64,000 nt of DNA from contig CP114497.1 in assembly GCA_027186245.1 (NCBI GenBank), positions 379,501 through 443,500 on the forward strand, read 5' to 3'. Source of the stretch: Coriaria nepalensis (taxonomy: Eukaryota > Streptophyta > Magnoliopsida > Cucurbitales > Coriariaceae). The notes beneath the pieces were generated by a model. The model saw only the letters and a list, made by a program, of their open reading frames with translations. It was not told the DNA's origin and made no database searches. Each line of letters starts with the position of its first letter. Position 1 is the first letter of the stretch. Of this stretch, positions 34,401 through 47,300 are shown piece by piece. Position numbers and translations under genes: made by a program.

Positions 34401-34822
34401 TTTGACATAGAGTTAACATTCTGGGGTTGATGTTGCTGCTGTTGTAGGGCTTTCTGTTGGTACTCTAATCCAACGGCGGGGGTCAATTGCTGCTGCAATT
34501 GTTGATTTTGAGATTGCGCTTGAGGGATAGAGGCGTGGGGGAGAGGTGGGAGAGGAGGGGACGAAATATGGGAGAGATGGTGGTGGTCAATTGAGGGTGA
34601 TTGAGAGAGGGGAGATGGGGAAGGGTTGGGTAGGTTTGACGAGGAAGAGATTGACTGGTTTTGTGGATTCTGTACAATTGGAGAGGAAGAAGTTGTGGTG
34701 GTTGCCGCTATGGTTTCCGGAAGCGGTGATTGTGACGATGACGACGACGGTGGCTGTGGTTGTGGCGGCGACGGGTCTGTGGGATTTAAATTTCGAAGAG
34801 GTGATGATCCGCTTTCTGCCAT
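31425..34822 (-). CDS. TAF12: TFIID/SAGA subunit TAF12 (EER4/CKH1-like)
   Basis: Eight exons on the minus strand (34822-34097, 33842-33621, about 33045-32428, 32349-32275, 32089-32011, 31927-31863, 31778-31743, 31610-31425) give about 668 aa. The long N-terminal part is Ser/Pro-rich, then Gln-rich (many poly-Gln runs, residues about 140-480), typical of plant TAF12b. The histone-fold domain starts near [10 protein letters not shown] and runs over four exons through [38 protein letters not shown] and [11 protein letters not shown]. It pairs with TAF4 in TFIID. In Arabidopsis this gene is linked to ethylene (EER4) and cytokinin (CKH1) responses. The exon 3 acceptor is uncertain by nine bases. 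Confidence 0.88.
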
Positions 34823-34902
34823 TGAAATTTCGATGAAGCTTAAGTTCGCTAGGGTTTCGCGCGCGGTGGAGGTTAATTCATAGTAGAAGACTCGAAGTAG
34901 GA

Positions 34903-34934
<32 letters not shown>

Positions 34935-36235
34935 AAAAGTTGCAGAATTTGAACAGAAGCAGGTAAACAAAAGAGGACTGGTAACAGAGAAGTCGGAGAC
35001 GAAGAAGAATGTGAAACCCAAACAAACGGGGGATGTGGGGATGGGAAAAGCGGAGATATAATCTGACCGTACACGTCATCCAGAAAGTGGGACCCCGTTT
35101 ATAATTGAGTCACCGTATCTCGCACAAGTATGTCTGATCTAGCTTATTTGATTACCATCTAAACTTCTTCTAAGCCCAGTAGTGGAAGATCTAGGGCCTA
35201 ATCTTTATGGCCCAACCAGGCCCGTACTACAAATTCCCGGGCCTGAGTGCCTGCCGAGCCCGATACCCAAAACATATCCGCATCCAACGGCCTAGATTTA
35301 CAGGGAAAAAACACGTAAATGGATGGACGGTTTTTAAGATCTCGACCCAAGAAAAGTTGACCTCAGCTGGGAGAAGTAGACCGAGGGCAAATCGAGAAAG
35401 CAAAACAAAACTTGCGTTGTTTTGCTTTCCTCATCATCAACAACAATGTCTCTTCTGACTGATAAAACAATATCTTGCACGCTGATTACTTTGTCCATGT
35501 TTCTTTCATGACACTAACCCCTCCCCTCCCTCTCTCTCTTTTCCAAAATCTGAATTGCATTCACAAGTGGGTTAGATTCGGTTTCTTTCCCCAGAATTCT
35601 TCTGCTCATTGGTCTTTGCTGCTGCCATAAACCCAGGAGAAATGTTTCCACTTTTTCATGGTAAGTGAACTTTCCCGCGAAATTGATGTTTCATACTTTC
35701 TTTTTTTTTTACTGTTTCTGGGTATTATGCGGGAGAAATGGGTGGGCTTTAATTTCACCCTCATCTGTTTGTCGCAAAATTGCCTGTTTCATTGTCTAAA
35801 TGCCTGTGTTTTTTATTTTGATTTGTTTCTTCCTATATTACTACTTTACATGTTTGTGTAAAATGCATGACCAAAAGATAGTAAAAAGAAAAGAAAGGAT
35901 TCTCCTTTTCTCTTTGAATCTAAAAGGTGACCTGTTTCTAATGGGGGGAAATATGCCAATTTGGGGATATATTCAGTACTTTATTGTGATAGACTGGAAA
36001 ATAAGGACGCAAAAACATTATCTTCCCTATGTTTTGTTAGCAACTAGCAAAAACTAATAATAAATTGATCAATTTTTCATGTTCCATTTCAAATTTTTGG
36101 GTGAAAATGTAAAAATTAGGAGAAAGGAACCAAATAGGAATCAATTGGAAGAAGTCTGTAGGGTTAAAAGAACTTACTTTTGTCGAATCGAGCAAGTTTT
36201 GGTTGATTGATTGATTGATCGAGAGAATATTGAAA
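34823..36235. other. Shared upstream region of divergent TAF12 and ELF4-like genes
   Basis: The TAF12 leader holds a long (CT)n microsatellite at about 34903-34934. Two site II-like GGCCCA motifs lie near 35211 and 35219. On the ELF4-like side, catg/gtaagt near 35658-35664 looks like a donor of a 5'-leader intron, with possible acceptors shortly before 36236; this is inference. The frames at 35207-35458, 35658-35861 and 35800-36057 have no domain. Confidence 0.45.
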
Positions 36236-36571
36236 ATGGAAGGAGGTATTTTTTCAGGTCAGGCAGTTGATAGCAAAGTAATGAAGACATTTCAGAAGAG
36301 TTTTGTCCAGGCCCAAGACATATTAGATCAGAACAGGTTACTAATCAATGAGATAAACCAAAACCACGAGTCTAAGATCCCGTATAATTTGACCCGGAAC
36401 GTGGGATTGATTAAGGAGCTTAATAACAATATCAGAAGAGTTGTCGATCTCTATTCTGATCTTTCCACTTCTTTCTCAAAATCAATGGAAGTTTCTTCTT
36501 CGGATGGTGAATCTAGTGGGACCCTCAAATCCAATGGGAAAGCGAGCCAGAAGAGGATCAAAATTGGGTGA
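36236..36571 (+). CDS. EARLY FLOWERING 4-like protein
   Basis: An intronless 111-aa protein. I chose the ATG giving MEGGIFSGQ, because family members start this way; an in-frame ATG seven codons upstream (MIERILK) is less likely. The conserved ELF4/DUF1313 domain covers about residues 14-88: KTFQKSFVQAQDILDQNRLL, INEINQNHESKIPYNLTRNV, GLIKELNNNIRRVVDLYSDL. A Ser-rich tail with GTLKSNGK and a basic end follows. The tail and length fit the ELF4-L3/L4 group more than ELF4 itself. ELF4 works with ELF3 and LUX in the evening complex of the circadian clock; the role of the -like genes is less clear. Confidence 0.9.
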   Translation: MEGGIFSGQAVDSKVMKTFQKSFVQAQDILDQNRLLINEINQNHESKIPYNLTRNVGLIKELNNNIRRVVDLYSDLSTSFSKSMEVSSSDGESSGTLKSNGKASQKRIKIG

Positions 36572-37149
36572 TTTGTTCCTGTTTTTCGGTTTATCCGGAG
36601 AAGCATTTTGATTGAGGAAAAGGGGTTCAATAGTGTTCTGTTTTGGAGCCTTTGAGACCTTTCTTTGCTTTATTTCTCTCGATTTTATGAATCCACATTC
36701 CAACACTTCTTGTAATTTGTATTTCATATCAATGAAATGAAGAATCTGTGTTTGCCTGTTTGGTCCCCATACTTTCTTGGTTTTTTCGATTCATTCAAAT
36801 TAACTTGGATTAATGTAGATCTGTGATGCCTTGGGGCAATTCAAATTATTAGAAAAGTTGTGGGGGTTTGTGTAGGTTTGTTTTTCCTTCGACCGATCCA
36901 AACTCATGTTGAGATTGAAAAAACAGGAAGTCCTCATAGGTATTATTATAAGATGAGATCATAAAACAAGATACCAATGTTGATTTCTTCTCAATAACAT
37001 TACTCGAAACAACATATAATTTTATTCAGTGAAGTCCTCATATAATATCATAAAGGTATAATAATTTGGTACAGAGAGATTCGAAAATGCTGAAAGAACT
37101 TACACACCGAAGCAATGATAAGCTGTGTCAAGTACATCACCATAAACTT
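36572..37149. other. Spacer between the ELF4-like gene and the F-box relic
   Basis: The ELF4-like 3' untranslated region occupies the first 170 bases or so. The rest is unremarkable AT-rich DNA. Confidence 0.4.
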
Positions 37150-37960
37150 AGTATTTGGATATTTTTAAATCAATGTCCGTTTATCCGCAAGAGTTATTGA
37201 AGTACGTCAACTCCAAGCTTATTCTCTATGATATCTCATCCTTAAATCCCCCTTCTGATCCTAAGAAGTAGGTCAAGTTAAAATTTCAAGATTCATGTAA
37301 TGGGTTGTTATGTTTCTCTTTTCACAGTAGAGTAATTTTATGGAATCCCATAATTCAGAAATCCAAGTTTATTGGGCACACTAGTCTAGATGTTGGTCTC
37401 TTTAACCCACTTAGATACCAGGTTGTTCTTGGATTTGGGTTTGATGACAAGAACAAGGACTACAAAATTGTTCTTGGATTTGGGTTTGATGGCACAATCC
37501 GTCTTATCTTTATACTGTGTTTCATGCTGAAGTTTACTCACTAAATCAGGATTCATGGAAACCAGTTGCCTTTCCTTCACCATCTCCTTTAGAAATCTTT
37601 GATATTATGTGTGATGGTGAATGTTCTTCTGTTAATGGAGCTTTGCATTGAGTGGCAGCTGCATCCGAACCAGATACTTCAGATTGTCTTACTATTGTTT
37701 TGTCTTTCAGTTTTGATGATGAAAAGTTTCATATATTCGAGCTGCCTAGTTATCTTCCTTATAATTACATGTATGTGAGTCCATTGTCATGGAATGGAAT
37801 TACAAGTACTTAGTTTTCGACAATAATCATGGAATGTAACACGTGCGGTGCACATCGATTTTTGTTGACTTATCAAAGGATCATTAAACCTTGTATTTTT
37901 CGATGATTCTCTGTACTCGGTCCATTTCATATAGCTAGGCTGAAATTGTTTACTTGCGGC
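37150..37960 (+). pseudogene. F-box associated (FBA type) gene relic
   Basis: Frames joined across stops and shifts give SCNGLLCFSFHSRVILWNPI, then DYKIVLGFGFD, then EVYSLNQDSWK, then VNGALH followed by a stop and VAA, then SFDDEKFHIFELP. This is the order of motifs in F-box/FBA (CPR1-like) proteins: SCNGLLC, LWNP, GFGFD, DYKVV, YSL..SW, NGALHW and SFD. The F-box itself is missing at the 5' end. A direct duplication of about 45 bases (around 37421-37490) repeats VVLGFGFD. It is a dead, truncated copy. Confidence 0.7.
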
Positions 37961-37985
37961 CTACTAGAGATAATTATTTGTTACT

Positions 37986-38142
37986 GGCCCAATTCTAGTC
38001 CATTTTTAACTCTACCTCTCTTTTCAATCTTAACCGTCAAAGATAATTCACAAAACGGTCCTTTAAGCCGTCGGATCCTCTCCCCAAATATATATTCTTC
38101 TTCAATACACTTTTTCTTCTTCATAAAAGTTTCTAGGGTTTT
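37986..38142 (+). promoter_or_regulatory. RPS3 promoter elements (site II and telo-box-like)
   Basis: A GGCCCA site II-type motif lies at 37986-37991 and a telo-box-like tagggtttt at 38134-38142, some 60 bases before the RPS3 ATG. This pair is the classic combination in plant ribosomal-protein promoters, which supports both the gene call and its start. Confidence 0.55.
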
Positions 38143-38198
38143 CCGAGCTAACCAGATAGAAGAGGAGGCTGCCGCATTAGCGAGAGCAACCTGCAATC

Positions 38199-39755
<1,557 letters not shown>

Positions 39756-41262
39756 GAGAGTAAGTAGAGGTATAAACGATGACAATCCTGTCTCTAAACG
39801 TATGGGATATATATAAATTTTTTTATTTATGAACCTTTAGTTGTTTTCAATTTTGTTTCAGGCTCTGAACTTGTGATATTGTAGCATGTTTCGCCTTATC
39901 TTTTTGACAAAATTATCATTTTAATATTACCTTGTGCTTCTAGTGGCGTGCGTTTTGATAGTAGCTTCAACATATTCAGATAAACATTGATTTTTGGTCA
40001 TTGTTATTATGATAGAACAACTGGTTTTCGTTCATAGTTTCTTATTCGTCCTCGGAAACCAATCTACGCATACAAGGAGGGCTGGCTAAGACAGAGCCCC
40101 AGCCTCAACATCAAGTGTTTACTTCTATTTACACGTCTTAATGAAAACAAAACAATTACTATTACACAACAATAAACAATTACTTCTAAGGAAGATCGGA
40201 TATTTTAATTTTATATTATTTTATTATATATCATATTAAATATATAAATGATTTAAATGTGTTTAATCTCGGATTACATAAATATGTTTTATAAGTTTTA
40301 AATTTTATATTACTTTATTATATATCATATTAAATATATGAGTGGTTTATATATATGCATTTAATGTCGGATTACATAAATATGTTTCATCGGTTATCTA
40401 TATCCTAAATTCACGCATGAAAACGTAATCAATATGTGAATACGCTATGTTACAACTATCATGATCATTTATAACATAACTTGAGTTGTTTAAATTAGTC
40501 AAACATGGAATTTTGGCAGCAACTAGTTTTCAATTTTTAGTAATCAAATTTAATTTATTTAAATAAATAACGTCCAATTAAAATAATGATGAGACTTGAA
40601 GTGCAAGATTTATACAGAGCCAGGAAAACTCTTATAAAAACGTAAGAAAATTTTAAATAATAATAGAAAGGACGTAAGCATACAACCAAGAAAAACGCGT
40701 ATCCCTTTATACATTCGTAACATAATTTCATATCATATGCTTTGCTTGCTAGTTCGCTTATACTTTGGTCCTAATTTGTCACACACTTACCATATGCCAA
40801 TTCCAACGTAACGCAGTTTTAGGTAACATATGAGTTGTCGGACCGGGGGGGGGGGGGGCATGACTTCTACGACCTTGACTCAATGTGACGACAAATCGTT
40901 TCGTAGCTCTTATTATTTTATCGAGCTTAATAAATATTTAAGATTAACGTATAATGTTATTTGTTAGTATTTTGTTGATTAATATTGAATATCATCTATA
41001 CCCTTATTTTATCTCTAATAAACTTAGAAATAAATAAAACTAAAATTTACTTGAATTACAATTTATTATCATTATAAATAAAAAATTTTAAAATTGTGGG
41101 ACCCACTTTCATCATCACACTCCACGATCATCAATTATAAGTACACGAAAAAGCAGCAAAGAAAACACAGAAACAAGCTTAAAAGAAAGAACGTGTGTAC
41201 GAAAAAAGCTGTTCGTAAATTTACCAACTCTCCAAAAGGGGAGCGGAATTTGGCATCTAATA
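39756..41262. other. AT-rich spacer downstream of RPS3
   Basis: This holds the RPS3 3' end, a 94-bp tandem duplication (separate entry), and an isolated run of 14 G at 40845-40858. The final part from about 41100 is the leader of the next gene. No gene or RNA was recognised. Confidence 0.5.
40207..40393. repeat. Tandem duplication of about 94 bp
   Basis: Copy 1 (40207-40300) and copy 2 (40301-40393) both begin aattttatatta, share ttattatatatcatattaaa and end near ggattacataaatatgttt. They differ by a few substitutions and a small indel. The sequence is AT-rich and non-coding. Confidence 0.75.
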
Positions 41263-42906
41263 ATGGAAGATGAAGAAGGTGGGTCGTCGCCATTTTGGCT
41301 TCAAACCACCGATACTCTTTACCGCCGCCGCCGTAGCCTCCACCGCTCATCCTCCAGTGTTTTCTTCAACTCCGGTGTTTTCATCGTACTCTTGCTTCTT
41401 ATAGCCTTGTGCTTCGTCTTCGTCGTTATACCTTCATTCCTATCTTTTACTTCTCAGATATTTAGACCACATTCGGTGAAGAAGAGTTGGGATTCTGTCA
41501 ACCTCGTACTGGTCCTCTTCGCCATTATTTGTGGGTTCCTTAGCAGAAACAATAATGAGAACAGAATTGATTTCAATGAAGATCGGACGGCCTTGAATTC
41601 GTCTGAACAGGGGACAAAATCGGAACCGTCGACACCGCTGAAATGGTATGAGTATTCAGATCGGTTGGCGTACAATTCGGTCAGTAGGTTGAGGAGCAGC
41701 AGTTCTTATCCGGATCTACGTCAAGAGCCTCCGTGGATTGCCGGCGATGACAGATGGCGGTTCTACGACGACACTCACGTGAGTGGTTATCGGTTTTCGG
41801 GTTCGGATCGGATTCGCCATGGTCAACCTCGCTTGGAGATTGAAGAAGCAGAAGAAGATTTGCTGGGCAAAAATATAGCTCCAGCTACACCTGAGGTTCG
41901 TCGAGAAGAAGAAGAATTGAACTCGGCGCCGCCTCCGTCTTCTCCGCTGCATTCACCACCAGCTCCGCCACCAACATTACCTTCTCCGCCACCTACACCA
42001 CCGTCAAAGGTGGATATAAATAGGAAGCCCAAACGAACATACGAAGCAGTAGCGCATAGAAGTGCTGATTTCGAAGCGGACAGATTTCAGCCACCGTCGC
42101 CGGGTCCGCCGCCAGTTGTTACTGAATCGGAGCAGAAGATCGGAAGAAGTGAGAAAAAGAGAAGTGGATCGACGAAAGTATTCTTGACCTCGTTAAGGAG
42201 GAGGAAGAAGAAACAAAGACAGAAGAGCGTTGAAAACTTCGAAACAATCATCGGATCCCAACGTCATTCTGAATCTTCTTCATTTCCGCCGCCATCGCCA
42301 CCTCCACCTCCGCCGCCGCCGCCTCCTACTTCAGCTTTCTACAACATATTCTCTTCCAAAAAAGGAAAACAGAAGAAAATCCAGGCAGTTCCAACACCGC
42401 CTCCGCCACCACCTCGATTCGCTTATTCAGCGCGCGAAATTAAAATAAAGGCCCTAAGTACTCAATCCGTGAAAGTCAATAAACCTCCCATCCCGGCTCA
42501 ATCGAGCAGTTTCAGTGACAGAGAAGACACTGTCAGCATCGGTAATGACTCACCATTGCATCCGATTCCACCGCCGCCACCCCCTCCTCCGCCGTTCAAA
42601 ATGCCGGAGTGGAAATTTGTGGTACAAGGGGACTATGTTAGGATAAAGAGCAATAGTAGTTCACCTAGAGACTCACCGGATTTAGATAATAGTGACGGTT
42701 CACCGAGCAAGGAAGTAGCAACGGAGGTCGGAGAATCGACAAAGACGATGTTTTGTCCAAGTCCGGACGTGAACACGAAAGCTGATAGCTTCATTGCGAG
42801 GTTCAGAGCTGGTTTGAAGTTGGAGAAGATGAACTCTATCAAGGGGACGCAGGAGAGGGAGAAGTCTAATTTGGGCCGAGAACCAAGCCCAGGCCTAGAT
42901 CTGTAG
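41263..42906 (+). CDS. Proline-rich DUF761-type membrane protein
   Basis: A single-exon 547-aa protein. Two hydrophobic segments stand near the N-terminus (about residues 38-60 and 79-94), consistent with membrane anchoring. The middle is rich in Pro, with poly-Pro runs near 230-245, 345-358 and 433-441, and in basic stretches (RRRKKKQRQK). The C-terminus has the DUF761-like motif SFIARFRAGLKLEKMNS (about 509-525). Plant annotations usually call such proteins hydroxyproline-rich glycoprotein or DUF761/DUF4408 proteins; some relatives respond to pathogens or affect leaf and fibre growth. The biochemical role is unknown. Confidence 0.8.
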   Translation: MEDEEGGSSPFWLQTTDTLYRRRRSLHRSSSSVFFNSGVFIVLLLLIALCFVFVVIPSFLSFTSQIFRPHSVKKSWDSVNLVLVLFAIICGFLSRNNNENRIDFNEDRTALNSSEQGTKSEPSTPLKWYEYSDRLAYNSVSRLRSSSSYPDLRQEPPWIAGDDRWRFYDDTHVSGYRFSGSDRIRHGQPRLEIEEAEEDLLGKNIAPATPEVRREEEELNSAPPPSSPLHSPPAPPPTLPSPPPTPPSKVDINRKPKRTYEAVAHRSADFEADRFQPPSPGPPPVVTESEQKIGRSEKKRSGSTKVFLTSLRRRKKKQRQKSVENFETIIGSQRHSESSSFPPPSPPPPPPPPPPTSAFYNIFSSKKGKQKKIQAVPTPPPPPPRFAYSAREIKIKALSTQSVKVNKPPIPAQSSSFSDREDTVSIGNDSPLHPIPPPPPPPPPFKMPEWKFVVQGDYVRIKSNSSSPRDSPDLDNSDGSPSKEVATEVGESTKTMFCPSPDVNTKADSFIARFRAGLKLEKMNSIKGTQEREKSNLGREPSPGLDL

Positions 42907-44359
42907 CAGCAGCGAGGAAGCCCAAACAGCCCAAGTTAGAGTTTTGACTTTTGAGAGTTGACTGATTGTTTTGTTTTCATCTATAGGTTTTTTTATATAT
43001 ATATTCTCCATTTCTGTGTAGTTGTTTTGTTGTTTTTGTTCTTTGGGTGAAGAAGAGAGGCGTGAGTGCTGACATTTTATAGAAGACATAAATAGATATG
43101 AAGTTCTTGTGTAAATATTTCTCGGTAAATATTTCTCTCTATCAATGAGAGAAACAAGATTAGGAGGAATGCAATAAAAAATAAAAAGGTCAGTCGAATT
43201 ATTGATCAATTGAAATATTTATTAATATCATTATTAATGAATTTAAACAAATCGATTGGTTTCAATCATAAATTTTTTTTTATTTTTTATTTTTGGTTAA
43301 TTATTATTATTTTATATGATAACATTCTGACCTAAATCACGATGAATTATATCAAAAAATAATTATACTTAATACTTATTCGATAGAAAGAGAGGAGTAA
43401 AAAAAGAAGAATAGATCAAAATTGGATTAATAATAATTAAATGGAATATATATTAAAGTATATTGTGACGATGAGCAAATCAATCCGATCCGACTAAATC
43501 AGTTGGACAACAGTTGGATCTAGCTCCGGGAAGAAACATCTCAGTGAAATCTATATCAAACTGTATTAGATCAGATTAATTTTCTTTTATTATTTTTTGT
43601 ACATAAATGAAAAGTTATTTCGTATTATATGATTCGATAGTGAATGTAAAATCAAATGAGAAACAACCATATAAGAAAAATAAGTATAGCAAATATAACG
43701 GTCTTGAGCATAATAAGATTATATGTTGGAATCCAATTCCTCTACCAAAGACACCCTCAACCCTTCAATCGCTACTTAGCTCCTAATTCTACCCATTCAT
43801 AATGATTCAATTTGATGTAATTTGTGAATGTAATTTTTGATGTATATATTTTTTATTGAATAAGCATGATTTAGTTTTGGATATTCATATATGTATGACT
43901 TCATATATTATTTCTCGTTATTATCTTATATTATATGTCTCATTAAACACTAATTATTCCAATAAATAAAGGACCGGAATTTGAACCGCTTCTTCTACTT
44001 TCAATTTTATTTTTGTCAACAAATCTCTAATTTTATTACTGTTTATTCTAAAATAATCGATAGAGAAGCATATGAAAGAAAATACGTATGAAAAAGGCGG
44101 CAGATTGTTGTTTCCTTTAGTTTGGACTTTGGTGGTCGCGCCAAGCCCTAAAACCCCTCCTCTCTTCCTTTCTCATTCATAAACCTCTATCAGCCCCAAA
44201 ATTCTCTGACCTCTGTAAACCGCAGAACGCTTCGCCATAGCTGTTTCTGAATCGTTCCTCTGTTAACAGAGTTATTCTTCCTATAGATTGTAGATTTTTT
44301 TTTCTTTCACTGTATCTAACATATATATTTGAGTTGTTTGTAGCTACTGCAGGTTGGAA
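42907..44359. other. Spacer and MDN1 promoter
   Basis: The left part is the 3' region of the DUF761-type gene. From about 43200 the DNA is AT-rich with no gene. Close to MDN1, near 44136-44157, ggtcgcgccaagccctaaaa combines an E2F-like core (cgcgcc) with a telo-box-like cctaaaacc, which would suit a growth-linked ribosome-assembly gene; this is inference. Confidence 0.45.
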
Positions 44360-47300
44360 ATGGAGGATGGGAGTTTCAGTCTTGATTCTTCGCTCGAATG
44401 GTTTGTTTCACGCTGCTCAAAGCTTGAAAGTATTCCTCAGATCAGTTCACTGATAAAAAAGGTACAAGTACGCTCTTCTTCTTTTTTTCTTCTTTTTGTC
44501 CCCTCTTTTATGATTCTTTGCATGTGTGAGTTATGCTTATGTTCTGGGTTTCTGCAGGGACATAATGTAACCGAAGATGAAGTGGTGAATGCAGTAGCAG
44601 AGCTTTTTCTGCATACGGATTATACTTGTCCAGTCATTGGTTGCTTCCGGCCTATAGCACGAAAGATTGTGGATAAAGCTGTCTCACTGCTTCGCCTTGT
44701 TCCCAATTTAAGATCTAATTCTGAAGATGTATTTGAAGAAGTTCCGAGTGAAGTTTTTCATGTTGTTCAGTACTGTGATAGGGGTGGGAGGGGGCTTGAT
44801 CTTCACGAGCTTGCTTGTCTGGCGTTTTGCCGTGCTCTTGATTTGGCTCCATATTTATTGGGGTAAATTGTTGGTTTGCAATTTGTCATAACCAAAGTTG
44901 CTTATGATCCGTTTAGGCATACAATTTATGTTTACTTCATGGTACAGGTCTGTATTGAGCTACTTCACATTTGCTCCACCTCCTTTTGAACGCATTCTGA
45001 TGAAAGGAGGTGATTTTGAGGCCAGAAAGGTATGTGCTATACTGATTAACGAGTTTCATTATAAGAATCAGTTATCCCAGTCACATATTTAAACCTTTAC
45101 ACCCCAGATGGGTATTTGGTTTTTAGAAGTGCAGCGTTTTTGTGTTTGTTATTTATACTGTTTTTCCATTCTCTGTGTTGGTGATGTCTTTATACTGTTA
45201 CGTTCTTCACCTTGGTAACTATGTAGATTCTATTTTATTACTCTCAGGTTGGAACTTCTTTATTACATGCTGCTCGGATTTCTTACCGCCTCCTTCTCGT
45301 TGATACTGAAGTTTTCTCCAAACGATGGAATTGGTCCTGTTTTCTGGAACTTGTAAAGCGGTTAGCAAATGATGACCTCTGCAGTTCTGCTGACTGTGTG
45401 AAGGTTATTGTGTCAGACACAAGATGGTGTGCGATACATATACTTTCAATTGTTCTCAAGTTGAGTAATCAAACAACTTCAAACCTGACTATGGGGTCCG
45501 AAGAAGCATTTACATGTTTATTGCGGTTTGTTCTCTAGTCCTCTTTTTGCCGTTAATTTTTTTTTTTACTTTTTAAAAATCCATTTCACACGTGCAAACT
45601 TTTAAGCTTACCCTTCTGAATTTGGGTCATCCTGATTTTTCTTTTTTCAGCTGGGACGAATTTCGGCAGGATGTATTGTTAGAGAAGACTGGGTGGTATG
45701 CCGAGTTATTTGGAAAAGATGAAAAAGATTCTCGACTCACAAGCACTGATTTCGAACTAAAGAGTTTTCAACATACACTTGGTCTTTGTATTCCAATGTC
45801 CTCATCAATAGTTGATGCAATTGAGCCTCCAATGAGAAGTCAGCGTCATGCTAAATGGTAGTTCTGCGAACTTTTAAAAAAAGAAAGAGAAAAAAAATGA
45901 GTTATATCTCTTCAGGGTGGTATCGTCCCACATTAGAAACAACAAACTTACATGTCTTGGGCTTCTTGTTTTCTTTATATTTGGTCCTTTCCTACTATAA
46001 AGCAGGGCTCATGAGGTTGTTGGAGATTCGTTTGTCCTGACGTCATCGATAAGGAAAAGCTATGAGATGGTTCTGTTGGCATTGTCTCAAAAGTGGCCTG
46101 TACTATTGTATGGCCCCCCAGGTGGTGGGAAATCCTCTCTCATTAACAAATTAGCCAGGGATAGCCAAAACAAAGGTAATTTTTCTGCTTTGTCTTGAAT
46201 TTGTTCATCCCTCTTTCTTTGTTATATCATGGTGTCCTAGTTCCCGTTCTTATTTTTCTCGTCTTATTTGTTGTTGGCTATAGAGATTGATCTACCATCT
46301 GCCATCTCGAATTTAAATTGTATTACGTCTAAATGATACATACACCGCCAACAAATTCTTGCTCTCTATCCAGTGAATGTTAGTTTTTTTGTTCAAGATA
46401 TTATACTTTCTTAGGATTTTGATTTATTCATTCGAGTGTCTGTTTTTTTTTATCTGATTCTTGTTGAATAATAGCTCGTGTTATTTTATGGTTAGCTTGC
46501 ACAGGCATTCCTTGCACCTAATATTGGATCTTCTTTTGCTAATTGTACCTCTCTTTTTTTCCTTTTCATTCAACTATATTTCTTTTCATATACCAGTTCT
46601 ATCAATCCATATGGATGATCAAATTGACGGGAAAACATTAATCGGAAGTAATGTCTGTGCGGAACAGCCTGGTGAATTTAGATGGCAACCGGGGTCTCTT
46701 ACCCAGGTTTGTTTGTTTAATAGAATATGCTTTTGTGATTCTGTGCTCATTATGAGTAACTATTTTCTACATTTATTTACTGCAGGCTGTTCAGAATGGA
46801 TTGTGGGTTGTCTTTGAAGATATAGACAAAGCACCTTCTGATGTGCATTCCATCTTATTACCCTTACTTGAGAGTGCAAGCTCTTTCGCAACTGAAAATG
46901 GGGTACATTGTATCTTCTTTTGAAAAAATTCTTTTAAGAACCCTGGGAACAACCTAGAAAAGGCAGTTAGGGGATCTAGTAAATTTTTGGTTTTATGTTC
47001 TTTTCCCGAATGACACTATTCTGATTTTCAAGCTTGTTTGACTTAATTTTTACTAGGGTTTTCATGTCCTTCCATGATTTTTTGATTTATCCCCAAAGGA
47101 TATATTAAATGACAAAGTGAGAATTGGTTTTTACAAAACTTAGATAGATAGTTGTCAACTTGAGTACATCCAAAACTGTTTACTAATGAAGATATGTGAT
47201 GATTGCAGGAAGTATGGGTGGCAGATAGTTTTAGACTATTCTGCACAATATCAACCTCTAAACTTGACCTATCTCGGAGTTCAGAAGGTTTGTTTAATCA

